From: Amylibacter sp.
GTDB taxonomy: Bacteria > Pseudomonadota > Alphaproteobacteria > Rhodobacterales > Rhodobacteraceae
Length of the DNA: 10,615 bases
NCBI GenBank assembly: GCA_027083485.1
Contig: JALWOO010000820.1
Location: 1-10,615, forward strand
Reading direction: 5' to 3'
Shown in pieces: positions 1 through 6,871 of this stretch. The notes under the pieces were generated by a model. That model ran no database searches. It was given only the letters and a program-made list of their open reading frames with translations, and was not told the DNA's origin. The first letter of the stretch is position 1. Each line of letters opens with the position of its first letter. The translations under genes and the position numbers were made by a program.

Positions 1-874
1 GACCAACTGGACCAACGAAGAAGGTACCCGTTTTGCGCCGGCGATGCTGTCTTCCGGCGTGTTTGCCGGTATGCACACGCAAGATTGGGCCTATGATCGT
101 GAAGATGCCGAGGGCAAGAAATTTGGCGATGAGCTGGTCCGGATCGGCTGGCGCGGTGATGAAGAAGTCGGTGCCCGCAAAATGCACGCGTTTTTCGAGT
201 TGCACATTGAACAGGGGCCTATTCTGGAGGCTGAAAACAAGGAAATCGGCGTTGTCACCCACGGTCAGGGCCTGAGCTGGACACAGGTTACCGTGACCGG
301 CAAAGAAAGCCATACCGGTTCAACCCCGATGCCAATGCGCAAAAATGCCGGCCTTGGCATGGCCAAAATGCTGCAATTGGTGGATGATATTGCCTGGTCC
401 CACAAACCCGATGCGGTTGGCGCGGCGGGGCATATCGATGTGTACCCGAATTCGCGCAACGTGATTCCGGGCAAAGTGGTGTTTACCGTGGATTTCCGTT
501 CCCCTGATCTGGCAACGATCGAAGACATGGAGCAGCGTTTTGACAAAGGCGCGCGCGAAATTGCTGCTGAAATGGGTCTCGGCGTCGAGCTGGAAAAGGT
601 TGGCGGTTTTGATCCTGTCACCTTTGACGAAAACTGCGTGACAGCGGTGCGCGATGCGGCCGAACGGCTTGGCTATTCCCATATGAACATCATTTCCGGT
701 GCCGGGCATGATGCCTGCTGGATCAATCGCAAAGCCCCGACGGCCATGGTCATGTGCCCCTGTGTGGATGGTCTGTCCCACAATGAAGCCGAAGAAATTT
801 CCAAGGAATGGGCAACCGCCGGTGCGGATGTTCTCTTGCATGCGGTTGTGGAGACTGCTGGAATTGTTGAATAA
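1..874 (+). CDS. Zn-dependent N-carbamoyl amidohydrolase (beta-ureidopropionase / N-carbamoyl-L-amino acid hydrolase, M20 family), 5'-truncated
   Basis: Cytoplasmic metalloenzyme that hydrolyses an N-carbamoyl amino acid, here most likely N-carbamoyl-beta-alanine, to the amino acid, CO2 and ammonia. The first whole codon is at base 2 and 290 codons are visible; the family is usually about 410-420 residues, so roughly 120 N-terminal residues lie upstream, including the first metal ligands. Visible family motifs are TNEEGTRF (residues 4-11, metal-binding Glu), HIEQG (68-72, metal His), GKESHTGSTPMPMRKNA (near residue 104, in the dimerisation/lid domain), SGAGHDA (His236) and SHNEAE (His260, metal ligand). 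The dihydropyrimidinase two genes downstream favours the pyrimidine-pathway role over the related allantoate amidohydrolase, which is the main alternative. The family call is firm; the exact substrate is inferred. Its end overlaps the start of the next gene, suggesting coupled translation. Confidence 0.93.
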   Translation, partial: TNWTNEEGTRFAPAMLSSGVFAGMHTQDWAYDREDAEGKKFGDELVRIGWRGDEEVGARKMHAFFELHIEQGPILEAENKEIGVVTHGQGLSWTQVTVTGKESHTGSTPMPMRKNAGLGMAKMLQLVDDIAWSHKPDAVGAAGHIDVYPNSRNVIPGKVVFTVDFRSPDLATIEDMEQRFDKGAREIAAEMGLGVELEKVGGFDPVTFDENCVTAVRDAAERLGYSHMNIISGAGHDACWINRKAPTAMVMCPCVDGLSHNEAEEISKEWATAGADVLLHAVVETAGIVE

Positions 875-1634
875 AATTGGCATACACGCTACCGTCGCCG
901 CATTATTTGTGGCGACGGCTACTTATGCGGCCCCCAAAGTCGGGGTGCCGTGGGATTGGCAATTGTCGGAAACAATTCGTCCTCCTAAGGGGATAAAAGT
1001 ATTCGATGCCGATCCCGACAGTGTGACACGAAAACAGATTCAAAAGCTCAAACGGGCAGGGGTCTACACCATTTGTTATGTGTCTGTAGGAACGCTTGAA
1101 AACTATCGGACGGATGTTGACCGCTTTCCGGCACGTGTTGTGGGCAAGGTCTATGGCGATTGGCCCGATGAGCGTTTTTTGGATATTCGCCGTCGCAAGA
1201 TTTTGATCCCGCTGATGAGAAAACGTTTTCAGCGGTGTAAAAGGCTCGGTTTTGACGCGGTGGAACCGGATAATCAGGATGTCTATTCCAACGATAGCGG
1301 TTTCAACCTGACGGCACGCCAACAGGTGCGCTACCTCAAGGAAATTGCACGTGTGGCCCATAAGATGGGGATGGAAGTCGGCCAGAAAAATGTGCCGGAG
1401 TTGACGCGGCGTCTTGTCGGCTCGATGGATTTTATTATCACAGAAAGCTGTTTTCAGGATAGGTGGTGTCGCAAGGTATCCGCCTACCCTCGGGCGGGAA
1501 AGCCTGTGTTTGACGCGGAATACAAGGACCGGAAGATAAACTTCAAAAAGGCATGTCGGGTGGCAAAAAGGCTCAAGATTTCAATGATCCTGAAGGATCG
1601 AAATCTTGGTCATGCGCGACGGGCATGCAAGTAA
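840..1634 (+). CDS. Secreted GH114-family (endo-alpha-1,4-polygalactosaminidase-like) protein
   Basis: Predicted exported TIM-barrel glycosidase-like protein of the GH114/DUF297 group, whose characterised members cleave alpha-1,4-linked galactosamine polymers. From ATG 840 it has 264 residues. Family blocks appear in order: WDWQLSE (38-44), CYVSVGTLENYRTD (79-92), GDWPDERFLDIR (106-117), GFDAVEPDNQDVYSN (137-151), VGQKNVPEL (180-188), ITESCF (200-205) and GKPVFDAEY (220-228). Acidic residues such as Asp144, Glu202 and Glu227 are candidate catalysts. A signal peptide precedes residue 31 (hydrophobic run ending ATYA, then APK). The start is uncertain: ATG 840 has only a weak ribosome site, whereas TTG 864 has GGAG at 850-853, ten bases away, and gives a more compact signal peptide. 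Either start overlaps the upstream gene. The C-terminal third is rich in Lys and Arg. Nothing links this family to pyrimidine breakdown, so the operon position is odd. The substrate is not known. Confidence 0.88.
   Translation: MRLWRLLELLNKIGIHATVAALFVATATYAAPKVGVPWDWQLSETIRPPKGIKVFDADPDSVTRKQIQKLKRAGVYTICYVSVGTLENYRTDVDRFPARVVGKVYGDWPDERFLDIRRRKILIPLMRKRFQRCKRLGFDAVEPDNQDVYSNDSGFNLTARQQVRYLKEIARVAHKMGMEVGQKNVPELTRRLVGSMDFIITESCFQDRWCRKVSAYPRAGKPVFDAEYKDRKINFKKACRVAKRLKISMILKDRNLGHARRACK
892..918 (+). repeat. Inverted repeat (hairpin) in the signal-peptide codons of the GH114 gene
   Basis: CCGTCGCC at 892-899 pairs perfectly with GGCGACGG at 911-918, and the next two positions add a G-T wobble and a C-G pair, leaving a 7-base loop. 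It lies 18 bases after the amidohydrolase stop codon. There is no T-run after it, so it is not a standard intrinsic terminator. It could stabilise the 3' end of the upstream message or modulate translation of the GH114 gene. Only the pairing is seen; the role is inferred. Confidence 0.5.
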
Positions 1635-1649
1635 TATGGGAGAGTTGAA

Positions 1650-3110
1650 ATGAGTAAAGTCATCAAAGGCGGCACCGTTTGTACGGCGGATCGCACATGG
1701 AAAGCCGATGTCCTGATCGAGGACGAGAAAATCAAACAGATCGGCGAGGATCTGAAGGGCGATGAATATATTGACGCCGAAGGGGCCTATGTGATCCCCG
1801 GCGGCATTGATCCGCATACGCATCTGGAAATGCCGTTTATGGGAACAACTGCGGCCGAAACTTTTGAATCCGGCACTTGGGCGGCGGCGGCAGGTGGGAC
1901 CACCATGTTGATCGACTTTTGCTTGCCGGGCGAAGATGGCAGCATCAAGAACGCGATCAATGAATGGCACCGCAAATCTGCGCCACAAATTTGTTCTGAC
2001 ATCGGTTATCACATGGCGATTACCGGCTGGAATGAAAACATTCATGCCGAAATGGAAGACGCGGTGAAAATGGGGGTAAACTCCTTTAAGCATTTTATGG
2101 CCTACAAAGGCGCGTTGATGGTCGAGGATGACGAGATGTTTGCCTCTTTCCAGCGCTGCGGTGAATTGGGCGCGTTGCCAATGGTTCACGCAGAAAATGG
2201 TGATCTGGTTGATATCCTTCAGAAAAAATACATGGCAGAGGGCATTACCGGACCGGAAGGTCATGCATATTCCCGTCCGCCGGAGCTGGAGGGAGAAGCG
2301 GCAAACCGGGCGATTACCATTGCCGATGCGGCGGGGGTTCCTCTCTATATTGTTCATGTTTCATGTGAGCAGGCACACGAAGCCATTCGCCGTGCGCGCC
2401 AAAAGGGGATGCGGGTCTATGGTGAGCCTCTCATACAATTCTTAACATTGGATGAATCCGAATACTTTAATAAGGACTGGGAACATGCGGCGCGACGTGT
2501 GATGTCGCCCCCGTTCCGGAACAAAGAACATCAAGCCAGCCTTTGGGCGGGTTTGCAAGCGGGGTCATTGCAAGTGGTTGCTACGGACCATGCGGCCTTT
2601 ACCACGGAACAAAAGCGTATGGGAATTGACAACTTTTGCCTGATTCCAAACGGGTCTAACGGGCTGGAAGAACGTCTGGCCGTGTTGTGGACCGAAGGCG
2701 TGGAAACCGGCCGTCTAACGCCAAACGAGTTTGTTGCGGCAACATCGACCAATGTGGCCAAGATCCTGAATATCTATCCTAAAAAGGGTGCGATTGTTGA
2801 GGGTGCGGATGCGGATATTGTGGTTTGGGATCCGAAGATTTCCAAAACCATTAGTCAATCCAATCACCATTCCGTATTGGATTACAATGTGTTCGAAGGT
2901 TTCAAGGTCAAAGCCCAAAGCCGGTTCACCCTGAGCCGTGGGGAAGTAATCTGGGCCTGGGGCCAAAACAGCCAGCCTCAGCCGGGCCGTGGCCGTTTTG
3001 TGCCACGTCCTGCCTTTTCCTCGGCGCAGAAGTCTTTGAGCAAGTGGAAAGAGCTGAACTCGCCGCGTAAAATTAAGCGTGATCCGTTGAATATTCCGGC
3101 CGGCATATAA
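1650..3110 (+). CDS. hydA: Dihydropyrimidinase / D-hydantoinase
   Basis: Zn-dependent cyclic amidohydrolase that opens 5,6-dihydrouracil or dihydrothymine, and often 5-substituted hydantoins, to the N-carbamoyl amino acid used by the amidohydrolase encoded upstream. The protein has 486 residues, within the family's usual 460-490. The metal set is complete: GGIDPHTHLEM (His56, His58), FMAYKG (Lys153, the carboxylated bridging lysine), VHAENGD (His180), YIVHVS (His236) and VATDHAAF (Asp313). The C-terminal GRGRFVPRPAF (447-457) is typical of dihydropyrimidinases and argues against allantoinase or dihydroorotase. The start is supported by GGGAGAG at 1638-1644, five bases before the ATG. It begins 15 bp after the GH114 gene and sits 20 bp before the transporter ATPase, so it is very likely cotranscribed. 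Uracil-type versus hydantoin substrate preference cannot be read from the sequence alone. Confidence 0.96.
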   Translation: MSKVIKGGTVCTADRTWKADVLIEDEKIKQIGEDLKGDEYIDAEGAYVIPGGIDPHTHLEMPFMGTTAAETFESGTWAAAAGGTTMLIDFCLPGEDGSIKNAINEWHRKSAPQICSDIGYHMAITGWNENIHAEMEDAVKMGVNSFKHFMAYKGALMVEDDEMFASFQRCGELGALPMVHAENGDLVDILQKKYMAEGITGPEGHAYSRPPELEGEAANRAITIADAAGVPLYIVHVSCEQAHEAIRRARQKGMRVYGEPLIQFLTLDESEYFNKDWEHAARRVMSPPFRNKEHQASLWAGLQAGSLQVVATDHAAFTTEQKRMGIDNFCLIPNGSNGLEERLAVLWTEGVETGRLTPNEFVAATSTNVAKILNIYPKKGAIVEGADADIVVWDPKISKTISQSNHHSVLDYNVFEGFKVKAQSRFTLSRGEVIWAWGQNSQPQPGRGRFVPRPAFSSAQKSLSKWKELNSPRKIKRDPLNIPAGI

Positions 3111-3130
3111 TTGAAGTGAATGGGCAATAA

Positions 3131-3913
3131 ATGAGCAACCAAACCATCATTAGCGCCAAGAATCTGAACTTGACGTTTGAAACAAACGACGGGCCAGTGC
3201 ATGCGCTGCAAGACATCAATCTGGATATAAATAAAGGCGAGTTTGTTTCGTTTATTGGCCCATCTGGCTGTGGCAAGACGACCTTTTTACGGGTGATGGC
3301 CGATCTGGAAAAGCCGACAAGCGGGATGATCACAGTGAATGGTGTCAGTCCAGAAGAAGCCCGAAAATCAAGAGCTTATGGGTATGTTTTTCAGGCGGCA
3401 GGCCTGTACCCATGGCGCACGATTGCGCGTAATATTGCGCTGCCATTGGAGATCATGGGTTATTCAAAGGAAGAACAAGCCCAGCGTATTAAAAGCGTGC
3501 TGGAGTTGGTGGAGCTTACCGGGTTTGAGAAAAAATTCCCGTGGCAATTATCCGGTGGCATGCAACAGCGGGCCAGCATTGCACGTGCGTTGGCGTTTGA
3601 TGCGGATATCCTCCTTATGGACGAGCCATTTGGCGCATTGGACGAGATTGTGCGGGACCATCTGAATGAGCAACTCCTTGAATTATGGGCCAAAACCCAT
3701 AAGACTATTGCTTTTGTGACCCATTCAATTCCTGAAGCAGTTTACCTTTCTACAAAAATTGTGGTGATGTCACCGCGCCCCGGGCGGATTGCGGATGTGA
3801 TTGAAAGCACGCTTCCCGTTGATCGTCCCCTTTCCATACGGGATTCGGCGGAGTTTATCGAGATTGCCAATCGGGTGCGTGACGGTCTGCGGGAAGGGCA
3901 TTCAAATGGATGA
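3131..3913 (+). CDS. NitT/TauT-type ABC importer, ATP-binding protein
   Basis: Cytoplasmic ATPase that powers the importer made with the next two permeases and the periplasmic binding protein. It has 260 residues with all nucleotide-binding motifs intact: Walker A GPSGCGKTT (43-51), Q-loop at Gln88 (YVFQ), signature LSGGMQQ (140-146), Walker B LLMDEP with catalytic Glu165, D-loop GALDE (168-172) and H-loop His198 (FVTHS). The FGALDEIVRDHLNEQL stretch is characteristic of the SsuB/TauB/ThiZ-like group that serves nitrate, taurine, sulfonate and pyrimidine-type importers. The ribosome site upstream is poor (GAAGTGA about 11 bases away), but no other in-frame start is open: an upstream GTG at 3116 meets a stop after four codons. 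Its position after dihydropyrimidinase suggests uptake of a pyrimidine or related ureide. Confidence 0.95.
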   Translation: MSNQTIISAKNLNLTFETNDGPVHALQDINLDINKGEFVSFIGPSGCGKTTFLRVMADLEKPTSGMITVNGVSPEEARKSRAYGYVFQAAGLYPWRTIARNIALPLEIMGYSKEEQAQRIKSVLELVELTGFEKKFPWQLSGGMQQRASIARALAFDADILLMDEPFGALDEIVRDHLNEQLLELWAKTHKTIAFVTHSIPEAVYLSTKIVVMSPRPGRIADVIESTLPVDRPLSIRDSAEFIEIANRVRDGLREGHSNG

Positions 3914-3983
3914 TTCGATTGGCAACCTCTGCAATCTAGGCTGGAAAAGCGAACAATTGGTTAATTTCGGGAGGATTGGCTGA
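3906..3983 (+). other. Possible 25-codon ORF bridging the ATPase and permease genes
   Basis: A short open frame begins at ATG 3906, overlaps the last codons of the ATPase gene and ends at TGA 3981-3983, sharing one base with the permease ATG in a TGATG junction. GGGAAGGG at 3891-3898 lies seven bases before its ATG, a good ribosome-binding site. The 25-residue peptide has no hydrophobic segment or motif that I recognise. It may be a coupling device that carries ribosomes across the 69-bp gap, or chance. Note that the permease also has its own strong site (GGGAGGA at 3969-3975), which weakens the need for coupling. Confidence 0.3.
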
Positions 3984-4846
3984 TGCGCAGCATTATCCCT
4001 ATTCTAACGGTTGTTGGAGCAATCTTCGTAGTTTGGTATGCGGCGGCTGTGGCACTGAATTCCGCTTGGGCCTATGACAAAGCCAAAAGAACCGGTCAGA
4101 CGTTAACCTTTTCTCAAGTGGTTGCCGATACCATGGAGCAGGATAAACCGTTGTTGCCCGCCCCGCATCAGGTTGCAAAGGAGATTTGGAAAACAACAGT
4201 CATGAAAAAAATAACGTCCAAACGGTCGTTAATATGGCATGGCTGGATAACTTTGTCGGCGACAATGCTTGGCTTTGCTATGGGAACGGCGCTGGGTATC
4301 TTGTTGGCGGTTGGCATTGTGCATAGCCGAGCGATGGATATGTCGGTGATGCCGTGGGTTATCACCAGTCAAACTATCCCGATTTTGGCAGTGGCCCCAA
4401 TGATTATTGTGGTTCTTAATGCTGTTGGGGTTTCTGGATTACTGCCTAAGGCTGTGATTTCCATGTATCTTTCATTCTTTCCTGTGGTGGTTGGGATGGT
4501 CAAGGGGTTGCGCAGCCCAGACCACATGCAGCTGGATTTGATGCGGACATGGAATGCGTCGAAATCAACTGTATTCTGGAAACTGCGCTTGCCAAGTTCG
4601 ATGCCCTATCTGTTTACCTCTCTCAAGGTTGCGGTTGCGGCGTCTTTGGTCGGGGCGATCGTTGGCGAGATGCCAACCGGTGCCGTGGCCGGGTTGGGCG
4701 CGCGTTTGTTGGCGGGAAGTTATTATGGTCAAACCATCCAGATTTGGAGTGCGCTTATTTGTGCGGCGGCCTTGGCTGCATCCCTGGTGATGATCATTAG
4801 CCTGATCCAGAGAATTACGCTTAAGAGAATGGGGATGGCATCATGA
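3983..4846 (+). CDS. NitT/TauT-type ABC importer, permease subunit 1
   Basis: Inner-membrane permease with a BPD_transp_1 domain. It has 287 residues. A first membrane segment covers about 4-26; a hydrophilic stretch of about 60 residues follows, ending in the LLPAPHQVAKEIW block that usually lies near the N-terminus of this family. Further membrane segments lie at about 88-112, 124-146, 152-172, 212-230 and 252-275. The cytoplasmic coupling (EAA) loop lies around 173-208, with LMRTWNASKSTVFWKLRLP; the usual glycine of the motif is Asn here. The start is set by GGGAGGA at 3969-3975, seven bases upstream. The gene ends in an ATGA overlap with the second permease gene, which implies matched production of two non-identical subunits forming a heterodimeric channel. 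The substrate is inferred from the operon only. Confidence 0.93.
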   Translation: MRSIIPILTVVGAIFVVWYAAAVALNSAWAYDKAKRTGQTLTFSQVVADTMEQDKPLLPAPHQVAKEIWKTTVMKKITSKRSLIWHGWITLSATMLGFAMGTALGILLAVGIVHSRAMDMSVMPWVITSQTIPILAVAPMIIVVLNAVGVSGLLPKAVISMYLSFFPVVVGMVKGLRSPDHMQLDLMRTWNASKSTVFWKLRLPSSMPYLFTSLKVAVAASLVGAIVGEMPTGAVAGLGARLLAGSYYGQTIQIWSALICAAALAASLVMIISLIQRITLKRMGMAS

Positions 4847-5682
4847 TCTGGATTATTGGTGCACTGGTTTTTTGGCTTGCAGCCTGGTGGCTCAATGTGC
4901 AGTTGTCAAAACGACCAAAATCCCGCGGGTTGTCGCTCTTGGTGCCGGCTATTTTTGGAATTACCTTGTTGGTGATTTGGGAAGCGGCCGTGCGAGGCTT
5001 TGAAATCAGTCCGGTTCTGTTACCGCCGCCGTCTGCAATTGCCGTGCGTTTTGCCAATAGCATGCCCATCTTATGGGTGGACTTTCTACAAACCATCGTC
5101 AAAGGCGGCCTGTCAGGATTTGTTATTGGCTGCGGTGCTGCATTTCTGACCGCTATTGCGGTGGATCGTTCGCCTTTCTTGCAGCGTGGCTTACTGCCTG
5201 TTGGAAATTTTGTGGCGGCATTGCCGATTGTGGGCATGGCCCCGATTTTGGTGATGTGGTTCGGTTTTGACTGGCAATCCAAAGCGGCTGTTGTGGTAGT
5301 CATGGTGTTCTTCCCGATGCTGGTCAATACTGTGCAAGGGCTACAAGCGGCGGACCATATGCAACGGGATCTGATGCAAACCTATGCTGCCAGCTATTTT
5401 CAGTCTTTGATCAAGCTGCGATTGCCTGCGGCAATGCCGTTTATTTTCAATGGATTGAAAATTTCTACCACTTTGGCAATGATTGGCGCTATTGTGGCAG
5501 AGTTCTTTGGTTCCCCCACTGTGGGAATGGGGTTCCGTATCTCGACCGAGGTCGGGCGCTTGTCGCTCGATATGGTTTGGGCCGAAATAACTGTAGCAGC
5601 CCTTGCGGGCTCTGCGTTTTATGGTGGGGTCGCGTTGCTGGAAAAAGCAGTAACATTTTGGCACCCATCACAACGAAGTTGA
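4843..5682 (+). CDS. NitT/TauT-type ABC importer, permease subunit 2
   Basis: Second inner-membrane permease of the same importer, 279 residues, BPD_transp_1 domain. An extra hydrophobic segment at about 2-18 precedes a basic linker (LSKRPKSR) and a further segment at about 31-49. The family block LLPPPSAIAVRF lies at 59-70 and several membrane segments follow. The coupling loop is around 165-200, containing LMQTYAASYFQSLIKLRLP, again with Ala in place of the usual glycine. It overlaps the first permease gene by four bases (ATGA) and has GGGGATGG at 4831-4838 as ribosome site. The two permeases align in the coupling-loop region (DHMQ-DLM-T, then KLRLP--MP) but are otherwise clearly different, as expected for an old duplication giving a heterodimer. 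Confidence 0.93.
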   Translation: MIWIIGALVFWLAAWWLNVQLSKRPKSRGLSLLVPAIFGITLLVIWEAAVRGFEISPVLLPPPSAIAVRFANSMPILWVDFLQTIVKGGLSGFVIGCGAAFLTAIAVDRSPFLQRGLLPVGNFVAALPIVGMAPILVMWFGFDWQSKAAVVVVMVFFPMLVNTVQGLQAADHMQRDLMQTYAASYFQSLIKLRLPAAMPFIFNGLKISTTLAMIGAIVAEFFGSPTVGMGFRISTEVGRLSLDMVWAEITVAALAGSAFYGGVALLEKAVTFWHPSQRS

Positions 5683-5717
5683 GAAAGAAAAATCAACTAT
5701 ACAACAAGGAGAGTAAA

Positions 5718-6707
5718 ATGAACAAATTTTTGACAACAGCATTGGCTGGTGTGTTGGCAGTGGGTGCATCCATTGCCCAGGCTGCCGATGATGTGACACT
5801 GCAGCTAAAATGGGTCACTCAGGCGCAGTTTGCCGGTTACTATGTTGCGCTGGACAAAGGGTTTTACAAAGACGAAGACCTGAATGTCACCATCAAGCCG
5901 GGTGGTCCGGATGTGGCACCGGCACAGGTTATTGCCGGTGGCGGTGCCGATGTTGTGCTGGACTGGATGCCCTCTGCACTGGCATCGCGTGAAAAGGGTC
6001 TGGATCTGGTCAATATTGCGCAGCCGTTTAAGCATTCCGGCATGATGCTGACCTGCCGCAAAGATGCCGGTATTTCCAGCCCTGCCGATTTCCCGGGTAA
6101 AACTCTGGGTGTCTGGTTCTATGGCAACGAATATCCATTCCTGAGCTGGATGAGCAAACTGGGCCTTAAAACCGACGGTTCCGAAGGGGGCGTCAAGGTT
6201 CTGAAGCAAGGCTTTAATGTTGATCCGATCCTGCAAGGGCAGGCGGCATGTGTGTCGACCATGACCTATAACGAATATTGGCAGATCATTGATGCGGGCC
6301 TGAAACCTGAAGATCTGGTGGTGTTCAAATATGAAGATCAGGGCGTGGCTACGCTTGAGGACGGCATGTATGTTTTGGGTTCAAACCTGAAAGACCCTGA
6401 GTTCAAAGACAAAATGGTGCGTTTCGTGCGTGCGTCTATGAAGGGCTGGAAGTGGGCTGAAGAAAATCCTGATGCCGCTGCCGATATCGTTCTGGACAAT
6501 GATGCCTCCGGTGCGCAGACCGAAAAGCACCAGCGTCGCATGATGCGTGAAGTGGCAAAACTGACTGCCGGTTCCAATGGCGCTCTGGACGAGGCCGACT
6601 ATAAACGCACAGTCGAAAGCCTGATGTCTGGCGGGTCTGATCCTGTGATCACCAAGGAACCTGTAGGTGCCTGGACACACGAGATTACGGATGCTGCTCT
6701 GAAATAA
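5718..6707 (+). CDS. ABC importer periplasmic substrate-binding protein (NMT1/ThiY-like)
   Basis: Periplasmic receptor that delivers the substrate to the two permeases. It has 329 residues; a cleavable signal peptide covers 1-22 (hydrophobic core, cleavage after AQA). The mature protein opens with the group's hallmark, LQLKWVTQAQFAGYYVA (28-44) followed by DKGFY, typical of NMT1/THI5-like binding proteins for pyrimidine-type, riboflavin or hydroxymethylpyrimidine importers. A GGPDV block and AGGGADVVLDW follow, as in the family. AAGGAG at 5706-5711 fixes the start; a longer in-frame extension upstream runs through the permease gene and would destroy the signal peptide. It is the last gene before a strong terminator. 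Riboflavin or thiamine-precursor uptake is a possible alternative, but the two catabolic enzymes in the operon favour a pyrimidine, dihydropyrimidine or hydantoin. Confidence 0.93.
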   Translation: MNKFLTTALAGVLAVGASIAQAADDVTLQLKWVTQAQFAGYYVALDKGFYKDEDLNVTIKPGGPDVAPAQVIAGGGADVVLDWMPSALASREKGLDLVNIAQPFKHSGMMLTCRKDAGISSPADFPGKTLGVWFYGNEYPFLSWMSKLGLKTDGSEGGVKVLKQGFNVDPILQGQAACVSTMTYNEYWQIIDAGLKPEDLVVFKYEDQGVATLEDGMYVLGSNLKDPEFKDKMVRFVRASMKGWKWAEENPDAAADIVLDNDASGAQTEKHQRRMMREVAKLTAGSNGALDEADYKRTVESLMSGGSDPVITKEPVGAWTHEITDAALK

Positions 6708-6725
6708 GGGGCATTAACCGATTTC

Positions 6726-6761
6726 AAGAGGGCCGTAGCGAAGTTTCGTTACGGCCCTTTT
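6726..6761 (+). terminator. Rho-independent terminator of the pyrimidine/transport operon
   Basis: AGGGCCGTAGCGAA at 6729-6742 pairs with TTCGTTACGGCCCT at 6745-6758 with only one G-T wobble. A-rich bases before and TTTT after (6758-6761) extend the stem and give the U-tract. It starts about 20 bases after the binding-protein stop codon and separates this operon from the acyl-CoA synthetase gene. Confidence 0.93.
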
Positions 6762-6794
6762 GCGTTTGAGGGGGAAAAGATCGGTCCGGCCTCT

Positions 6795-6808
6795 TGCCAT
6801 AAATGGCA
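6795..6808. promoter_or_regulatory. 6-2-6 palindrome upstream of the acyl-CoA synthetase, possible operator
   Basis: TGCCAT and ATGGCA flank a 2-base centre in the 164-bp gap between the operon terminator and the acyl-CoA synthetase gene. A TTGCCA at 6794-6799, one mismatch from the -35 consensus, overlaps it, but I find no good -10 at the right distance. This would fit a repressor site over a promoter, though the element is short and may be chance. Confidence 0.3.
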
Positions 6809-6871
6809 TTTCGCTCCATGTTTTGTGCAGAAGGCCATAGAAAACAAGGGCCACAAGCGGGAGAAAACGGA

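Noticed and set aside
320..883. 187-codon minus-strand frame opposite the amidohydrolase
   Set aside because: Antisense to conserved metal-binding motifs; His- and Arg-rich shadow with no domain pattern.
1581..2357. 258-codon open frame on the minus strand within dihydropyrimidinase
   Set aside because: Shadow of a well-supported enzyme with intact metal ligands; the peptide has no recognisable domain.
5577..5717. Upstream extension of the substrate-binding protein
   Set aside because: It runs through permease 2 and places the signal peptide internally; the AAGGAG site supports ATG 5718.
6803..6871. Earlier ATG for the acyl-CoA synthetase
   Set aside because: It has no ribosome site and lies in the palindrome; ATG 6872 has GGGAG at proper spacing and matches the family's N-terminus.
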